From assembly GCF_052116585.1 (NCBI RefSeq), contig NZ_JBQKKT010000016.1:1-64000 (forward strand): 64,000 nucleotides of DNA, read 5' to 3'. Source of the DNA: Luteococcus sp052116585. GTDB lineage: Bacteria; Actinomycetota; Actinomycetes; Propionibacteriales; Propionibacteriaceae. Below the pieces are notes generated by a model. The model made no database searches. It saw only the letters and a program-made list of their open reading frames with translations, and had not been told where the DNA came from. Shown in pieces: positions 33,706 to 42,087 of this stretch (positions within the stretch are counted from its first letter, which is position 1; each line of letters starts with the position of its first letter). The translations under genes were made by a program, and so were the position numbers.

Positions 33706-36012
33706 GTGGAGATGAGTCCCTGGGCGAGCGACGCACCGTCGCAGCCCGCGACGCCACGTTGGACGATCGCTGCCTCCGAAGGGCTGCGCACCCTGGTGCT
33801 GCTGGCCATGCCATTCCAGCTCGTCTTCTCCATCGGCCCCCTCCTGGCGCAGATCGGGAGCCTGCCCTGGACCGCACGCGCAGGCGTGGTGGTCCTGCTG
33901 GTCTCCCAGTGCGTCATGTTGACCGTGGTGCTGCATCGTCGGCACGGGCTGACCAGCTGGTTCCTGCAGGCCACCACCTTGGGCGCCGCTCATCTCCTGC
34001 TGACCACCGGCCGCATGGTGATGGTGCCCGGAGACGTGTGGGGACCGGGGTACTGGGCGGCACCCCTGGTGGTCTCCACCATGCTGGTGGAGCGCCGTCA
34101 GCTGCGCAGGCGCCTCCTGTTCGCGCTGGTCGCGGGGCTGGCATCCGTCGAGATCCTGGGTTTCCTGCTGTGGTGGCAGATGTCGCCCGCTCGCCTTGCC
34201 GACGAGATCTTCGTCGTCTACCCCATCGTCATCCTGCTGTCCTTCTCGCTGGGACTGATCAGCATGGCCGAGGAGCACGACGCCACGGCGGCGCGAACAG
34301 AGAAGGCCCGCAGCACCCAGCGCCACCAGCAGGCGGAGACCGAGGCCCGCCGTGAGGCTGAGCGGCTGCTGCACGACCATGTGCTCCATGCGCTGCACGC
34401 CATCGCGGCGGAGCGTTCGCATGTGAGCGCCCAGGACGCCAGCCAGGAGTGCCGCGACGCGATCCGGATCCTCGACAGCCCCAAGCAGGGTCTGGTGGCG
34501 CTGCGCACGCTGCTGGCCGAGGATCCGGTCACCCAGCGGGTTCGCGCAGTTCTGGTGGGCGACGGCGAGCCACTTCCGCGAGCGGTGGCCACGGCGTTGG
34601 CCGCGGCCACTCACGAGGCCCTCGTCAATGTGGAGCGCCACGCTGCCGCCGAGCACTGCACGATCGAGCTGCAGTCCTGGGGCACGGCCGGCTGCCGGGT
34701 GTCGATCGTCGACGACGGGCGCGGCTTCGACCCGGACAGCCGCCACAAGCGCCTGGGGCTGCAGTCGTCGGTCATCGAGCACCTGGACGACATCGGCGGA
34801 CATGCCAGCATCAGCTCCCGGCCGGGCGAGGGCACCCGGATCGATCTGGAGTGGCCCCGTCAGGATGCTCCTCGGCAGGCCCCCACCCCAGCAGATTCCA
34901 CGTCGCAGGGGCCCACTGCGCAGGAGCCCACCATGGCGCACGTGGGCACCCCATCACAGCTGCCTTCTCCCGCGGCGGATGCACGCACCCGCCGCCTGAT
35001 GGTGGCCACGGCCATCCCCGCCCTGGTCAGCTGCGGGCTGGTGATGGCCTTGGTGGGCAGCCGTTCGGACGCGCTGAGCACGGTGCTGCCTGCCACGGTG
35101 GCCGCGTTGCTGGTGGGCGCCTGGGGCGCGGCCCGACTCCTGCGCGGCCCGTTGTCCCGGTCTGAGACGCTCTTGATCCTGGGTGTGGCCCTGGTTGCCT
35201 GGCTGGTCAACCTCGTCCTGGTTCCCTCACCACCCACCGACATCTACGACCTGTGGATGACGTGGGGTGCGACCGGCCTGGTGCAGTTGGCCATGTTCTC
35301 CCGTCCACGACGCAATGCGGCCATGATCGGCGTCGGGTTCACCGCGGTGATCGTCGTGGGAACCGTCCTGCGTTTCGGCATCGTCGACACGGTGACCGTG
35401 ATGGGCGGCGGCGCCGCGCTCGCGATCGTCGTCGTGCTGGCGGGACACCATGCCCTGGCGTGGGCCTGCCAGCTGGCCACAGACATGGCGCAGCAGATGC
35501 ATGCCCGGCAGGCGACGCAGGATGCCACGGCCAGGATGCACCAGAGTGACCGGGTGGAGCAGTTCTGGTCTCAGCGCGTCACACAGGACGTGCTGCCGTT
35601 GATCCGCTCGGTTGCGGAGGACATCGCCTGCCCCGCCGACGACGAGGTGCGCGAGGCCGCCCGCACGCTGGAGTCCTGGGTGCGCGACGAGTTGGTGCTG
35701 GGCCCCGACCACCAGGGCCTCGGCGAGCGGATCGCGGAGTTGCGGCAGAACGGATGGCAGGTGCGGTCCTCTCTCACCGCCGAGGACCCTCCCCCGCTCA
35801 GGCGGGCCGCGGCAGAGATTGCCGCGCTGCTGGGCGCACCAGCCACCCCGGAGCAGGTGGTGACCTTCAGCGCCATCGGCCAGGAGGCCTCGGTCGTCGT
35901 CCTCGACGCCTCTGATGGGCAGCAGGCGTCGTGGAGCCGTAGAGTGCAGTCACTGGGTGGAAGAATGGACTCTGACCCTGACTTCGTGAGAATGGCGGTG
36001 ACCGCAGGATGA
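33706..36012 (+). CDS. SK6: dual-membrane-domain sensor histidine kinase, with adjacent regulator
   Basis: About 768 residues. N-terminal membrane domain, His box LLHDHVLHALHAI (His near 222), intact ATPase (THEALVNVERHAAA; DDGRGFDP; KRLGLQSSV; GEGTRIDLEWP). A roughly 40-residue Pro/Thr/Ser-rich linker follows (TPADSTSQGPTAQEPTM), unique among the six. Then come the second membrane domain (TDIYDLWMTWGATGLVQL) and C-terminal signature FWSQRVTQDVLPLI, VRDELVLGP, DSDPDFVRM. GTG 33706 follows GAGGA by 5 nt; ATG 33712 is an alternative. Its stop overlaps the ATG of the response regulator, making this the only paralogue with an obvious cognate partner. Confidence 0.85.
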   Translation: MEMSPWASDAPSQPATPRWTIAASEGLRTLVLLAMPFQLVFSIGPLLAQIGSLPWTARAGVVVLLVSQCVMLTVVLHRRHGLTSWFLQATTLGAAHLLLTTGRMVMVPGDVWGPGYWAAPLVVSTMLVERRQLRRRLLFALVAGLASVEILGFLLWWQMSPARLADEIFVVYPIVILLSFSLGLISMAEEHDATAARTEKARSTQRHQQAETEARREAERLLHDHVLHALHAIAAERSHVSAQDASQECRDAIRILDSPKQGLVALRTLLAEDPVTQRVRAVLVGDGEPLPRAVATALAAATHEALVNVERHAAAEHCTIELQSWGTAGCRVSIVDDGRGFDPDSRHKRLGLQSSVIEHLDDIGGHASISSRPGEGTRIDLEWPRQDAPRQAPTPADSTSQGPTAQEPTMAHVGTPSQLPSPAADARTRRLMVATAIPALVSCGLVMALVGSRSDALSTVLPATVAALLVGAWGAARLLRGPLSRSETLLILGVALVAWLVNLVLVPSPPTDIYDLWMTWGATGLVQLAMFSRPRRNAAMIGVGFTAVIVVGTVLRFGIVDTVTVMGGGAALAIVVVLAGHHALAWACQLATDMAQQMHARQATQDATARMHQSDRVEQFWSQRVTQDVLPLIRSVAEDIACPADDEVREAARTLESWVRDELVLGPDHQGLGERIAELRQNGWQVRSSLTAEDPPPLRRAAAEIAALLGAPATPEQVVTFSAIGQEASVVVLDASDGQQASWSRRVQSLGGRMDSDPDFVRMAVTAG

Positions 36013-36656
36013 ACGAACCGTTGCGCCTGGCAGCACTGGACGACCACCCCGTGGTCCTGGCCGGCCTGCAGGCAATCGAGCAGGCCAGCGCAGGCGGACT
36101 GAAGATCGTCCACTCCGTGACCGACCCCGATGAGCTCTACCGTCTGGTGGCGGATCAGCCCGTCGACGTCGCCCTGGTGGACCTGCAGCTCAAGGACGGC
36201 CTCAAGGGACCGGAGGTGGTCGAACGCCTGGACGAGATGGGCGTGCCCAGCGTCGTCTACACCGCTGAACTGCGGCCCCTGCCGATCCGGCGCGCCATGG
36301 CCGCGGGCGCCCTTGGCCTGGCTTTGAAGAATGACCCGCTCGATGGTCTGATCCGCACCATCGAGGGTGCGGCCGCGCGCGAGTTCGCGGTCAGCAGCCA
36401 GCTTGCCGACGTGCTGATCAAGGACCCGAGCCTCACCCCGCGCCTGGCGCCGCGTGAGATCGAGGCGCTGGAACTCCTGCACCAGGGGATTCCCCGCAAG
36501 TCCGTGGGGCGGCTGATGAATCCTCCCGCCTCGGAGTCCACCGTCGACACCTATCTGCGTCGCGTCTCCAGCAAGTATCGACAGCTCGGCCGTACCGTCA
36601 ATGGCGTGCCCGATGCGCTCAGCCACGCCGAGCGTGACGGCTACTTCGAGAGCTGA
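36009..36656 (+). CDS. NarL/LuxR-type response regulator
   Basis: A 215-residue response regulator. Receiver domain (1-120) with acidic pair Asp11/Asp12, phospho-acceptor Asp58 (VALVDLQL), Thr85 and Lys107, all in the expected places. The C-terminal LuxR-type helix-turn-helix (about 146-200) has LAPREIEALELLHQGIPRKS and SESTVDTYLRRVSSKY. It should be phosphorylated by SK6, with which it overlaps by 4 bp, and bind DNA as a dimer. It is the only response regulator in the window, so the other five SK proteins may also signal to it. Confidence 0.9.
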   Translation: MNEPLRLAALDDHPVVLAGLQAIEQASAGGLKIVHSVTDPDELYRLVADQPVDVALVDLQLKDGLKGPEVVERLDEMGVPSVVYTAELRPLPIRRAMAAGALGLALKNDPLDGLIRTIEGAAAREFAVSSQLADVLIKDPSLTPRLAPREIEALELLHQGIPRKSVGRLMNPPASESTVDTYLRRVSSKYRQLGRTVNGVPDALSHAERDGYFES

Positions 36657-36685
36657 CCGGGGCGACAGTGCCCAGCCGCAGGAAT

Positions 36686-36712
36686 GCCTGCCACCTTCGG
36701 TGGCGGGCTTTT
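36686..36712 (+). terminator. Rho-independent terminator of the SK6/regulator operon
   Basis: A 9-bp stem with one G-T pair (GCCTGCCAC/GTGGCGGGC), a 5-nt CTTCG loop and TTTT, starting 30 nt after the regulator stop. Confidence 0.85.
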
Positions 36713-37274
36713 CCTGGTTGTGGGCTTTCTGGTTTCGGGGAGCGATTGCCGCTGCCCCGTCCGCACCTGACGAGACTCGTCCGCACATGAAGAGACCGAC
36801 ACGGTGGGCAGTGTGCAAGGAGCCTCCCCCGAGATCCCTGACGCGTGCGGTGCGGGTGGTGGCAGGCCACCGTGAACTCCCCCGAGTTCGCCGCAACGCA
36901 CGGTGCACACCGTTGAACCCGGGCACCACATGAACTTGGTCTCGTCATGGACGCCCTTCGCGCCCATGGCCTCCCCCGAGGTTGACCAGCCCACATGCCA
37001 CCCGATGTTCCCACCGCGTCGGCTGACATTGACGTTACCTTCCATCACGAGCGGTGGACATGTCCCCTGATCCGGTGACACGCAAGGGATTCTGGCTGAT
37101 CTTCAGAGAACTGCCCGGTTCCGCAGACACGCTTCTGACCGCCTGACGAGCTCATCGACCGCGCCATCCGATCCCATTCGGGACAGAGCGGTCAACACTC
37201 GACGCCGCGGCCAGACGAGCGCACCGGATAGCTGCTCCCACCAACCGGCTGGCCCCACCGGTTACCGTGGGACC
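36713..37274. other. Gene-poor stretch of about 560 bp
   Basis: No convincing gene. A minus-strand frame (36641-37081) has odd, Cys/Gly-rich content and no ribosome-binding site. The region has lower and less regular third-position GC than its neighbours, consistent with decayed or mobile-element-derived sequence, but no known family can be named. Confidence 0.35.
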
Positions 37275-37736
37275 ATGGGCTCCGACGACAGCTTTGAACT
37301 CACCGACGAACAGCTGGACTTCCTGAACGAGTCTTTCGACCTGGCCCGACAGGGCAGTGAAGCTCGCCTTCTAGCCATCATCGATGCCGGAATCCCGGTG
37401 AACCTGACCGACCACAAGGGAGACACCCTGCTGGCCCTGGCCGCCTACAACGCCCATTCCGGCCTGGTCCAGGGACTTCTGGACCGGGGCGCTGACCCGA
37501 ACCGGGTGAACGAACGCGGGCAGTCGGCCTTGGCCTGTGCGCTGTTCGTCCAGGATCACGATTCGGTGCGCGCCCTGTTGCATGCGGGAGCCGATCCGAT
37601 GGCCGGCGCGATGGACGCCTGGCAGATCGTCGACTTCTTCTCGCTCGACGCGATGCGGGACCTGCTGCCGCCGCAGCACCAGCCGGAAGGTCCTGCGGCA
37701 CCGGCCCCCACCCCACAGGGGGCCCCTGGACGCTAG
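37275..37736 (+). CDS. Ankyrin-repeat protein
   Basis: A 153-residue soluble protein with about three ankyrin repeats: ARLLAIIDAGIPVNLTDHKG, TLLALAAYNAHSGLVQGLL followed by DRGADPNRVNERG, and SALACALFVQDHDSVRALLHAGADP. The C-terminus is Pro/Ala-rich. Ankyrin proteins bind other proteins; the partner is unknown. Its TAG stop overlaps the stop of the convergent MpaB-like gene in a shared CTAG. Confidence 0.8.
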   Translation: MGSDDSFELTDEQLDFLNESFDLARQGSEARLLAIIDAGIPVNLTDHKGDTLLALAAYNAHSGLVQGLLDRGADPNRVNERGQSALACALFVQDHDSVRALLHAGADPMAGAMDAWQIVDFFSLDAMRDLLPPQHQPEGPAAPAPTPQGAPGR

Positions 37737-38629
37737 GCCTCCCGGCGCTGCGGTCCACCCATCGGCCGGTCGTGCTCGCCGTCGGGCCCGACCAGCGCCC
37801 ACCCCACCAGGCGCGTGGCGAGTGCGCCGAGCGCAGCATCCTTCCTGACAAGAAGGTTCCGGTTGCCCAAGCCGAGCATCTCCCGAGCCCAGCCGGGCAG
37901 CAGCGCCCGCCCGCCCGCAATCACCATGCGATAGCCGGGCCTGGCGACGGCAGGCAGCGGCGCACGGTGGGTGAGGAAGTCGACCACCTCGAGCGCGTCG
38001 GGAGTGCACGCCAGTTCGGGGCGGTAGGCCAGCAACTGGTCCTCGAGCTGCCGCACGGTCGTCGGCAGCCCCGTCGCACCCAACCGCTGGCCGCCGAGCG
38101 CAGCCTGACGGACGTACTCGTCGGCCCGTTCGGCATCCAGAGGCGTGTCGGCCCAGCGCTGGTATGCGGTCAGGAAACTCCAGGTCTCGGCGACGTGGAC
38201 CCACCGGAGCAGATGCGGATCGTCGGCGCGATAGGGCTTTCCGAAGTCGTCCACGCCCGTGATCCGGTCGTGGACGGCCCGCACGACGGCGAACTGGCGC
38301 TCGACATCCTCACGCGGCGCATAGGTGGTCACCGCGATGTGGTTGCTGATCCGCTGCAAGCGACCCCACGGATCAGATCGGTAGTTGTCGTGCTGCGCCA
38401 CCGCGGCCATGGGTCCGGGGTGCAAGGACTGCAGGAAGAGCGCGCACACGCCGCCGGCATACATGGCGGGATGCTGGTTCACTTCCCAGATGGCGTCCTG
38501 CGGGTTGAATTCGCGCTGCCCTGGAGCGCCCCAGATGCGCCAGGCTCTCTCCTCAGCGTCGGGCCCCGCCACCCGGGCGCGCAGGAAGGCGGCCAGGGCA
38601 CTGCGAGCCTGTTCACCGGGACGTGGCAT
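37733..38629 (-). CDS. MpaB-family oxygenase (DUF2236)
   Basis: A 298-residue protein matching the DUF2236/MpaB-type heme oxygenase pattern: AMYAGGVCALFLQSLHPGPM, DPWGRLQRISNHIAVTTYA (conserved W-R-x-x-x-T region), VHDRITGVD, DDPHLLRWVHVAETWSFL with a candidate heme-ligand His, and YRMVIAGGRALLPGWAREMLGL. Related enzymes cleave latex rubber or cyclopropanes; most actinobacterial members have no known substrate. ATG 38629 follows GAGGAAG and is preferred over the GTG at 38668. Confidence 0.8.
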   Translation of the reverse strand: MPRPGEQARSALAAFLRARVAGPDAEERAWRIWGAPGQREFNPQDAIWEVNQHPAMYAGGVCALFLQSLHPGPMAAVAQHDNYRSDPWGRLQRISNHIAVTTYAPREDVERQFAVVRAVHDRITGVDDFGKPYRADDPHLLRWVHVAETWSFLTAYQRWADTPLDAERADEYVRQAALGGQRLGATGLPTTVRQLEDQLLAYRPELACTPDALEVVDFLTHRAPLPAVARPGYRMVIAGGRALLPGWAREMLGLGNRNLLVRKDAALGALATRLVGWALVGPDGEHDRPMGGPQRREA

Positions 38630-38710
38630 GACTGGCTTCCTCTCCGGCGGGCGAGCCCCGCGCACCACTCCACTGTGACAGGTCGAGCCCTGAGGGTGAT
38701 CCCCTGCCTC

Positions 38711-38758
38711 AAGTCGCCAGGGTCAGAAGTCGCCAGGGTCAGAAGTCGTCGGGGTCAG
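38711..38758. repeat. 16-bp tandem repeat, three copies
   Basis: AAGTCGCCAGGGTCAG at 38711-38726 and 38727-38742, and a copy with two changes at 38743-38758. Non-coding. Confidence 0.85.
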
Positions 38759-38788
38759 AAGACACCGATTCCATGGGGACACAGCAAT

Positions 38789-38814
38789 GGGGACGTGGCC
38801 TGGACCACGTCCCC
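38789..38814. repeat. 10-bp perfect inverted repeat
   Basis: GGGGACGTGG (38789-38798) and its complement (38805-38814) around a 6-nt loop. No T tract. It could be a terminator for an unseen transcript or an operator. Confidence 0.45.
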
Positions 38815-39322
38815 TCGGTGCTGCTGTCGTGCACCGTTCACCCGACCTTGCGGCCAGGTGCCCCAGGTGCCGGTTGGCGCAGGGGTGACTCGCGTCCACA
38901 AACCGGCTGCTGTCCGGGAGGTGGTCCCATGGGTGCCCGGGGTCGCAACTCCACCGGCCATGTGGCCCACCCCGAACAACGGCAGGAATGCCGCACCGCG
39001 CCATCCGCACGATTGCTGCCCAGATGTCGACGAGCCGGGACGACGGGGGGATACGCTCCATCATCGCGGTTCGATCCCCCACCGAAGGTTTTGCGTGCCT
39101 CCGGGGCTTCAGCCCCCCAGGGCCTCGCCATCGTCCTGCAGGAACAAGTACAGCACCTCGATTTCCTTGAATGCTTGACATCGCGCTTTCCCTCAGCTCT
39201 CGGTCAGGTGACCAGACTGGTTGCCCCCTCGCACTTACCACCAGGTCATCTAGACTTCCGCAGGATCAGTCGTCGCTGGACTGGCGCCACACCCGCCGGC
39301 CGCCCAGTAGCCCAGGAGTCCC

Positions 39323-40501
39323 ATGGCAGAGCGCCAGCCGTCCACCACCGCGCGTCGCGCCCGAGCCGCCGTGGCCACGCTGTTCTGGCTGAACGGCGCG
39401 ACGATGGCGTCGATGGTGCCCCGCTATCCCTTGATCCGCGACAACCTTGACCTCACCAACACCTTCTTCGGTCTGGCAATCGCACTTGGACCACTGGGCG
39501 GGCTGGTCGCGGGACTGTTCACCTCGAAGGTGATGCGTGCCAGCACCACCGCCCGAGTGGCCACGTGGGCCCAGGTGGCACAGATCCTGATGTTCTGCCT
39601 GGTCCTGAACTCCCCCACTGCGCTGGCCTTCGCCACCTTCATCGTGCTGATGAGTGCCACCGACGTGTACACCGACATCGCGATGAATGCGCACGGCATG
39701 CGAGTGCAGGGGCTCTACGGGCGCTCCATCAACAACAGCTTCCACGCCTGGTGGAGTCTGGGCGCAGTCAGCGGCGGGCTGTTGGGATCCTGGTTCGCGG
39801 GCATCCACCTCTCACTGCCCCTGCACGCCCTGACAGCCGGATCGATCATGCTGGCCATCAACCTGGCGCTTCGCCCCTTCCTGCTCAAGGGGCCGGACCC
39901 CGAGGTCGTCGAGGATGCCCCCACCGGGAAGGTTCGCATCCCACGCCCGATCATGGGCCACCTGGTGGCGTTGGGCCTGGTTGGCGCCTTTGCTGCCAGC
40001 ATCGAGGATGCCGGCTTCACCTGGAGTGCCCTGTACCTGCGCGACTCGCTCTCCGCCGGCCCCGGCACCGCGGGCATGGGCATCGTCTGTCTGGTTGGCG
40101 CCCAGACCGTCGGGCGCTTCACCGGCGACCGACTGGTCGACGCCCTGGGCGACCGTGGGGCGGCCCGGTTGGGCTGCGGCGTCGCCACGGTGGGCATGGC
40201 CCTGGCCCTGGCCTTCCCGTCGATTCCCTTGACCCTGCTGGGCTTCGCGTGCGCCGGGTGGGGCGTGGCCACCGTGGTGCCCGCCGTCTACTACACGGCC
40301 CACCACATGCCGGGACTGCCCGCCGGTTCTGGGCTCAGCATCGTCAACTGGCTCCTGCGTCTGGCCTTCTTCGTCGGTCCCCCGCTGGTGGGCCGGATCT
40401 CCGACGCGGTCAGCTTCCGGGCGGCCCTGTGCGTGATGCCGCTGGCCACCGCCATGGTCGTGCTGCTCTCCGGCTCGCTGGCCAACCGTCGAGAGGTCTG
40501 A
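39323..40501 (+). CDS. MFS transporter
   Basis: 392 residues with about twelve membrane helices. N-terminal half: FWLNGATMASMVPRYPLIRDNL, FFGLAIALGPLGGLVAGLF, and the segment with DVYTDIAMNAHGMRVQGLYG. C-terminal half: GRFTGDRLVDALGDRGAARLG resembles the MFS motif-A loop, then VPAVYYTAHHMPG. The layout resembles the fucose/drug-efflux-like MFS groups; the substrate is unknown. ATG 39323 is a clear start just before the first helix. Confidence 0.8.
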   Translation: MAERQPSTTARRARAAVATLFWLNGATMASMVPRYPLIRDNLDLTNTFFGLAIALGPLGGLVAGLFTSKVMRASTTARVATWAQVAQILMFCLVLNSPTALAFATFIVLMSATDVYTDIAMNAHGMRVQGLYGRSINNSFHAWWSLGAVSGGLLGSWFAGIHLSLPLHALTAGSIMLAINLALRPFLLKGPDPEVVEDAPTGKVRIPRPIMGHLVALGLVGAFAASIEDAGFTWSALYLRDSLSAGPGTAGMGIVCLVGAQTVGRFTGDRLVDALGDRGAARLGCGVATVGMALALAFPSIPLTLLGFACAGWGVATVVPAVYYTAHHMPGLPAGSGLSIVNWLLRLAFFVGPPLVGRISDAVSFRAALCVMPLATAMVVLLSGSLANRREV

Positions 40502-40627
40502 GGGCAGCCGATTCCAGGCAGGGCTGGAAAGCGGGTGCTTCGGCGGTCACCAGTAGGGCGCAACGGCGTTGTATGACGTTCACCACATGGTCCCCTGTGG
40601 TTCATGAGACCGACTTTGGAGGGGCAC

Positions 40628-40648
40628 ATGAATACTGAACACTCCTAG
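40628..40648 (+). CDS. Possible six-codon leader ORF
   Basis: GGAGGGGCAC is followed by ATG, five sense codons (Asn-Thr-Glu-His-Ser) and TAG, 23 bp before the start of the next gene. It has its own ribosome-binding site, so it may be translated as a leader peptide, but chance is possible. Confidence 0.25.
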   Translation: MNTEHS

Positions 40649-40671
40649 GGAGATCTTCAGGAGGAGACCCG

Positions 40672-41202
40672 ATGAGCGTTCTGACATCCCCCCACATCAC
40701 CGCTTGGTTCAACCCGGCGTCGGCGGCCCCCCGGTCCACCTTCGACCTGTCCCTGCAGGGACACACCGTGGTTGCCACGCTCAAGAACCGCGACGGCAAG
40801 GACCTGACCGTCCACGCCCGCTCGTTCACCTTGGGGGACACACCAGCCCAACACGTGGTGCCCGCTGCTCGGGAGATCACGGCGGCCTGGCAGGCCACCC
40901 CGGGCTATGACCTCTCCCTGCATGCTGAGCACGGGACCTACCGGCAGATCGAGGGCCGCGTGGGCGAGCCGCAGGTGGAGGCGCGCCTTCGGTGCAAGGA
41001 CGACCAGATCAGCGTCTGGCTCTTCAACCCCCATCGTGAGTCGATGCATCTGGAGGTGACCGAGGCCGGCCGGACGCGCACCGTGAAGTTGCGCGGCTTC
41101 GGCCGTCGTCGCATCACCCTGGCAACCAGCGGCGGTGCCTACGAAGTCCTCCTCGCCGTGCGGGGAACCCACTCTCGCCAGGTGCTCGCGGGGCACCTCT
41201 GA
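40672..41202 (+). CDS. Free-standing phospholipase-C C-terminal-like domain protein
   Basis: A 176-residue protein, no signal peptide, predicted all-beta: two similar halves of about 85 residues, each of the type found as tandem C-terminal domains of bacterial phosphocholine-specific phospholipase C (FDLSLQGHTVVATLKNRDGKDLTVHA; RLRCKDDQISVWLFNPHRESMHLEV). The catalytic phosphatase domain is absent. Similarity is judged by eye and is tentative. AGGAGGAG lies 6 nt before ATG 40672. It may be a lipid- or carbohydrate-binding module. Confidence 0.5.
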   Translation: MSVLTSPHITAWFNPASAAPRSTFDLSLQGHTVVATLKNRDGKDLTVHARSFTLGDTPAQHVVPAAREITAAWQATPGYDLSLHAEHGTYRQIEGRVGEPQVEARLRCKDDQISVWLFNPHRESMHLEVTEAGRTRTVKLRGFGRRRITLATSGGAYEVLLAVRGTHSRQVLAGHL

Positions 41203-41255
41203 GCCGTCCCGTCGCCTGAATCGTCGCAGTCCCACCTGCGCCGTGAGTCCACCTT

Positions 41256-41291
41256 CTTCGGGGCGTCCGTCACCAGACGGGCGCCCCGAAG
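41256..41291. terminator. Bidirectional hairpin between convergent genes
   Basis: A 10-bp outer stem (CTTCGGGGCG/CGCCCCGAAG) plus a T-G pair and an inner 5-bp stem (CCGTC/GACGG) around ACCA. It lies between the phospholipase-C-like gene (plus) and the MarC gene (minus). Confidence 0.75.
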
Positions 41292-41318
41292 TCCCGTTCG
41301 GGAGCGCCGGTGACTCGA

Positions 41319-41912
41319 TCAGGCCAGACCGAAGAACTGCTGGATCCCGTTGAAGATCATCTGGGTGCTGATCAGCACCAGGATCATGCCCATCAGCCGC
41401 TCGACCGCCACCAGAACGCGCTCACCGAGGATGCGCTCCAGATAACCGGACAGGAAGAGGATCCCGGCCGAAGCTGCCCAAGCCGCCAGCACCGCCCCCA
41501 GCCAGGTCATCCAGCGGCTGGGTTCCTGGCTCATCAGCAGGATCTCCACCGCCAACAGGGATGGCCCCGCCGTGTAGGGCACGGCCAGCGGCACGATGAA
41601 GGGTTCGTCGTGCACGCCGGACTCCTCCAGCGGTGTCTCGGGCGACGGGAAGATCATGCGAACGGCGATCAGCATCAGGATGATGCCACCGGCAGCCGTC
41701 AGGGCCTCCGAGGAGACCTGCAGCGTGTTCAACAGGCCCCGGCCCGCAAAGAGGAAGACCACCATGATCAGCAGCGCGATCAAGAGCTCCCGGGCGATCA
41801 CCCACTGTCGGCGGCTGGGCGCCACCTTCTTCAGGGCGGTCATGAACATCGGCACATTGCCAATGGGGTCCATGACGAGGAAGAGCAGGGTGGTTGCCTG
41901 CAACCAGCTCAT
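41319..41912 (-). CDS. MarC-family integral membrane protein
   Basis: 197 residues with six predicted membrane helices. Clear MarC/YchE pattern: LLFLVMDPIGNVPMFMTAL (the DPxGNxP motif), GRGLLNTLQVSSEALTAAGGIILML, and FIVPLAVPYTAGPSLLAVEILL (the PLAxPxxAGP motif). The family was once called antibiotic resistance proteins, but its function is unknown; some members are amino-acid exporters. The start at 41912 fits the first helix. Confidence 0.9.
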   Translation of the reverse strand: MSWLQATTLLFLVMDPIGNVPMFMTALKKVAPSRRQWVIARELLIALLIMVVFLFAGRGLLNTLQVSSEALTAAGGIILMLIAVRMIFPSPETPLEESGVHDEPFIVPLAVPYTAGPSLLAVEILLMSQEPSRWMTWLGAVLAAWAASAGILFLSGYLERILGERVLVAVERLMGMILVLISTQMIFNGIQQFFGLA

Positions 41913-42087
41913 CCCTCACCCTCCACAAAATATTGTCCAGAACGCGGCCACGTGAAGGATATTCCACGTCGAACAGCCGATCAATTCGCCAAAAGACCAG
42001 CCACCCGACCACAACCCGCCGCATTCGACACACCCGACACCATCGCTGCGGGGCGCTTCAACAGGAAGAAATCAGCTGCGCGATGAC

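Larger units (their letters stand above)
38630..39322. other. Intergenic region of about 690 bp with repeats
   Basis: No convincing ORF on either strand. It contains the 16-bp repeat at 38711-38758 and a 10-bp-stem hairpin at 38789-38814. A TTGACA hexamer at 39175-39180 and a TAGACT at 39251-39256 are possible promoter parts for the MFS gene but are not correctly spaced with each other. Confidence 0.4.

Noticed and set aside
37191..37215. Third copy of the CAGACGAGCG palindrome loop motif
   Set aside because: The loop-like decamer is present but there are no complementary stems on either side, so it is probably chance.
38723..39241. Minus-strand ORF in the 690-bp gap
   Set aside because: No RBS, irregular composition and no recognisable domain.
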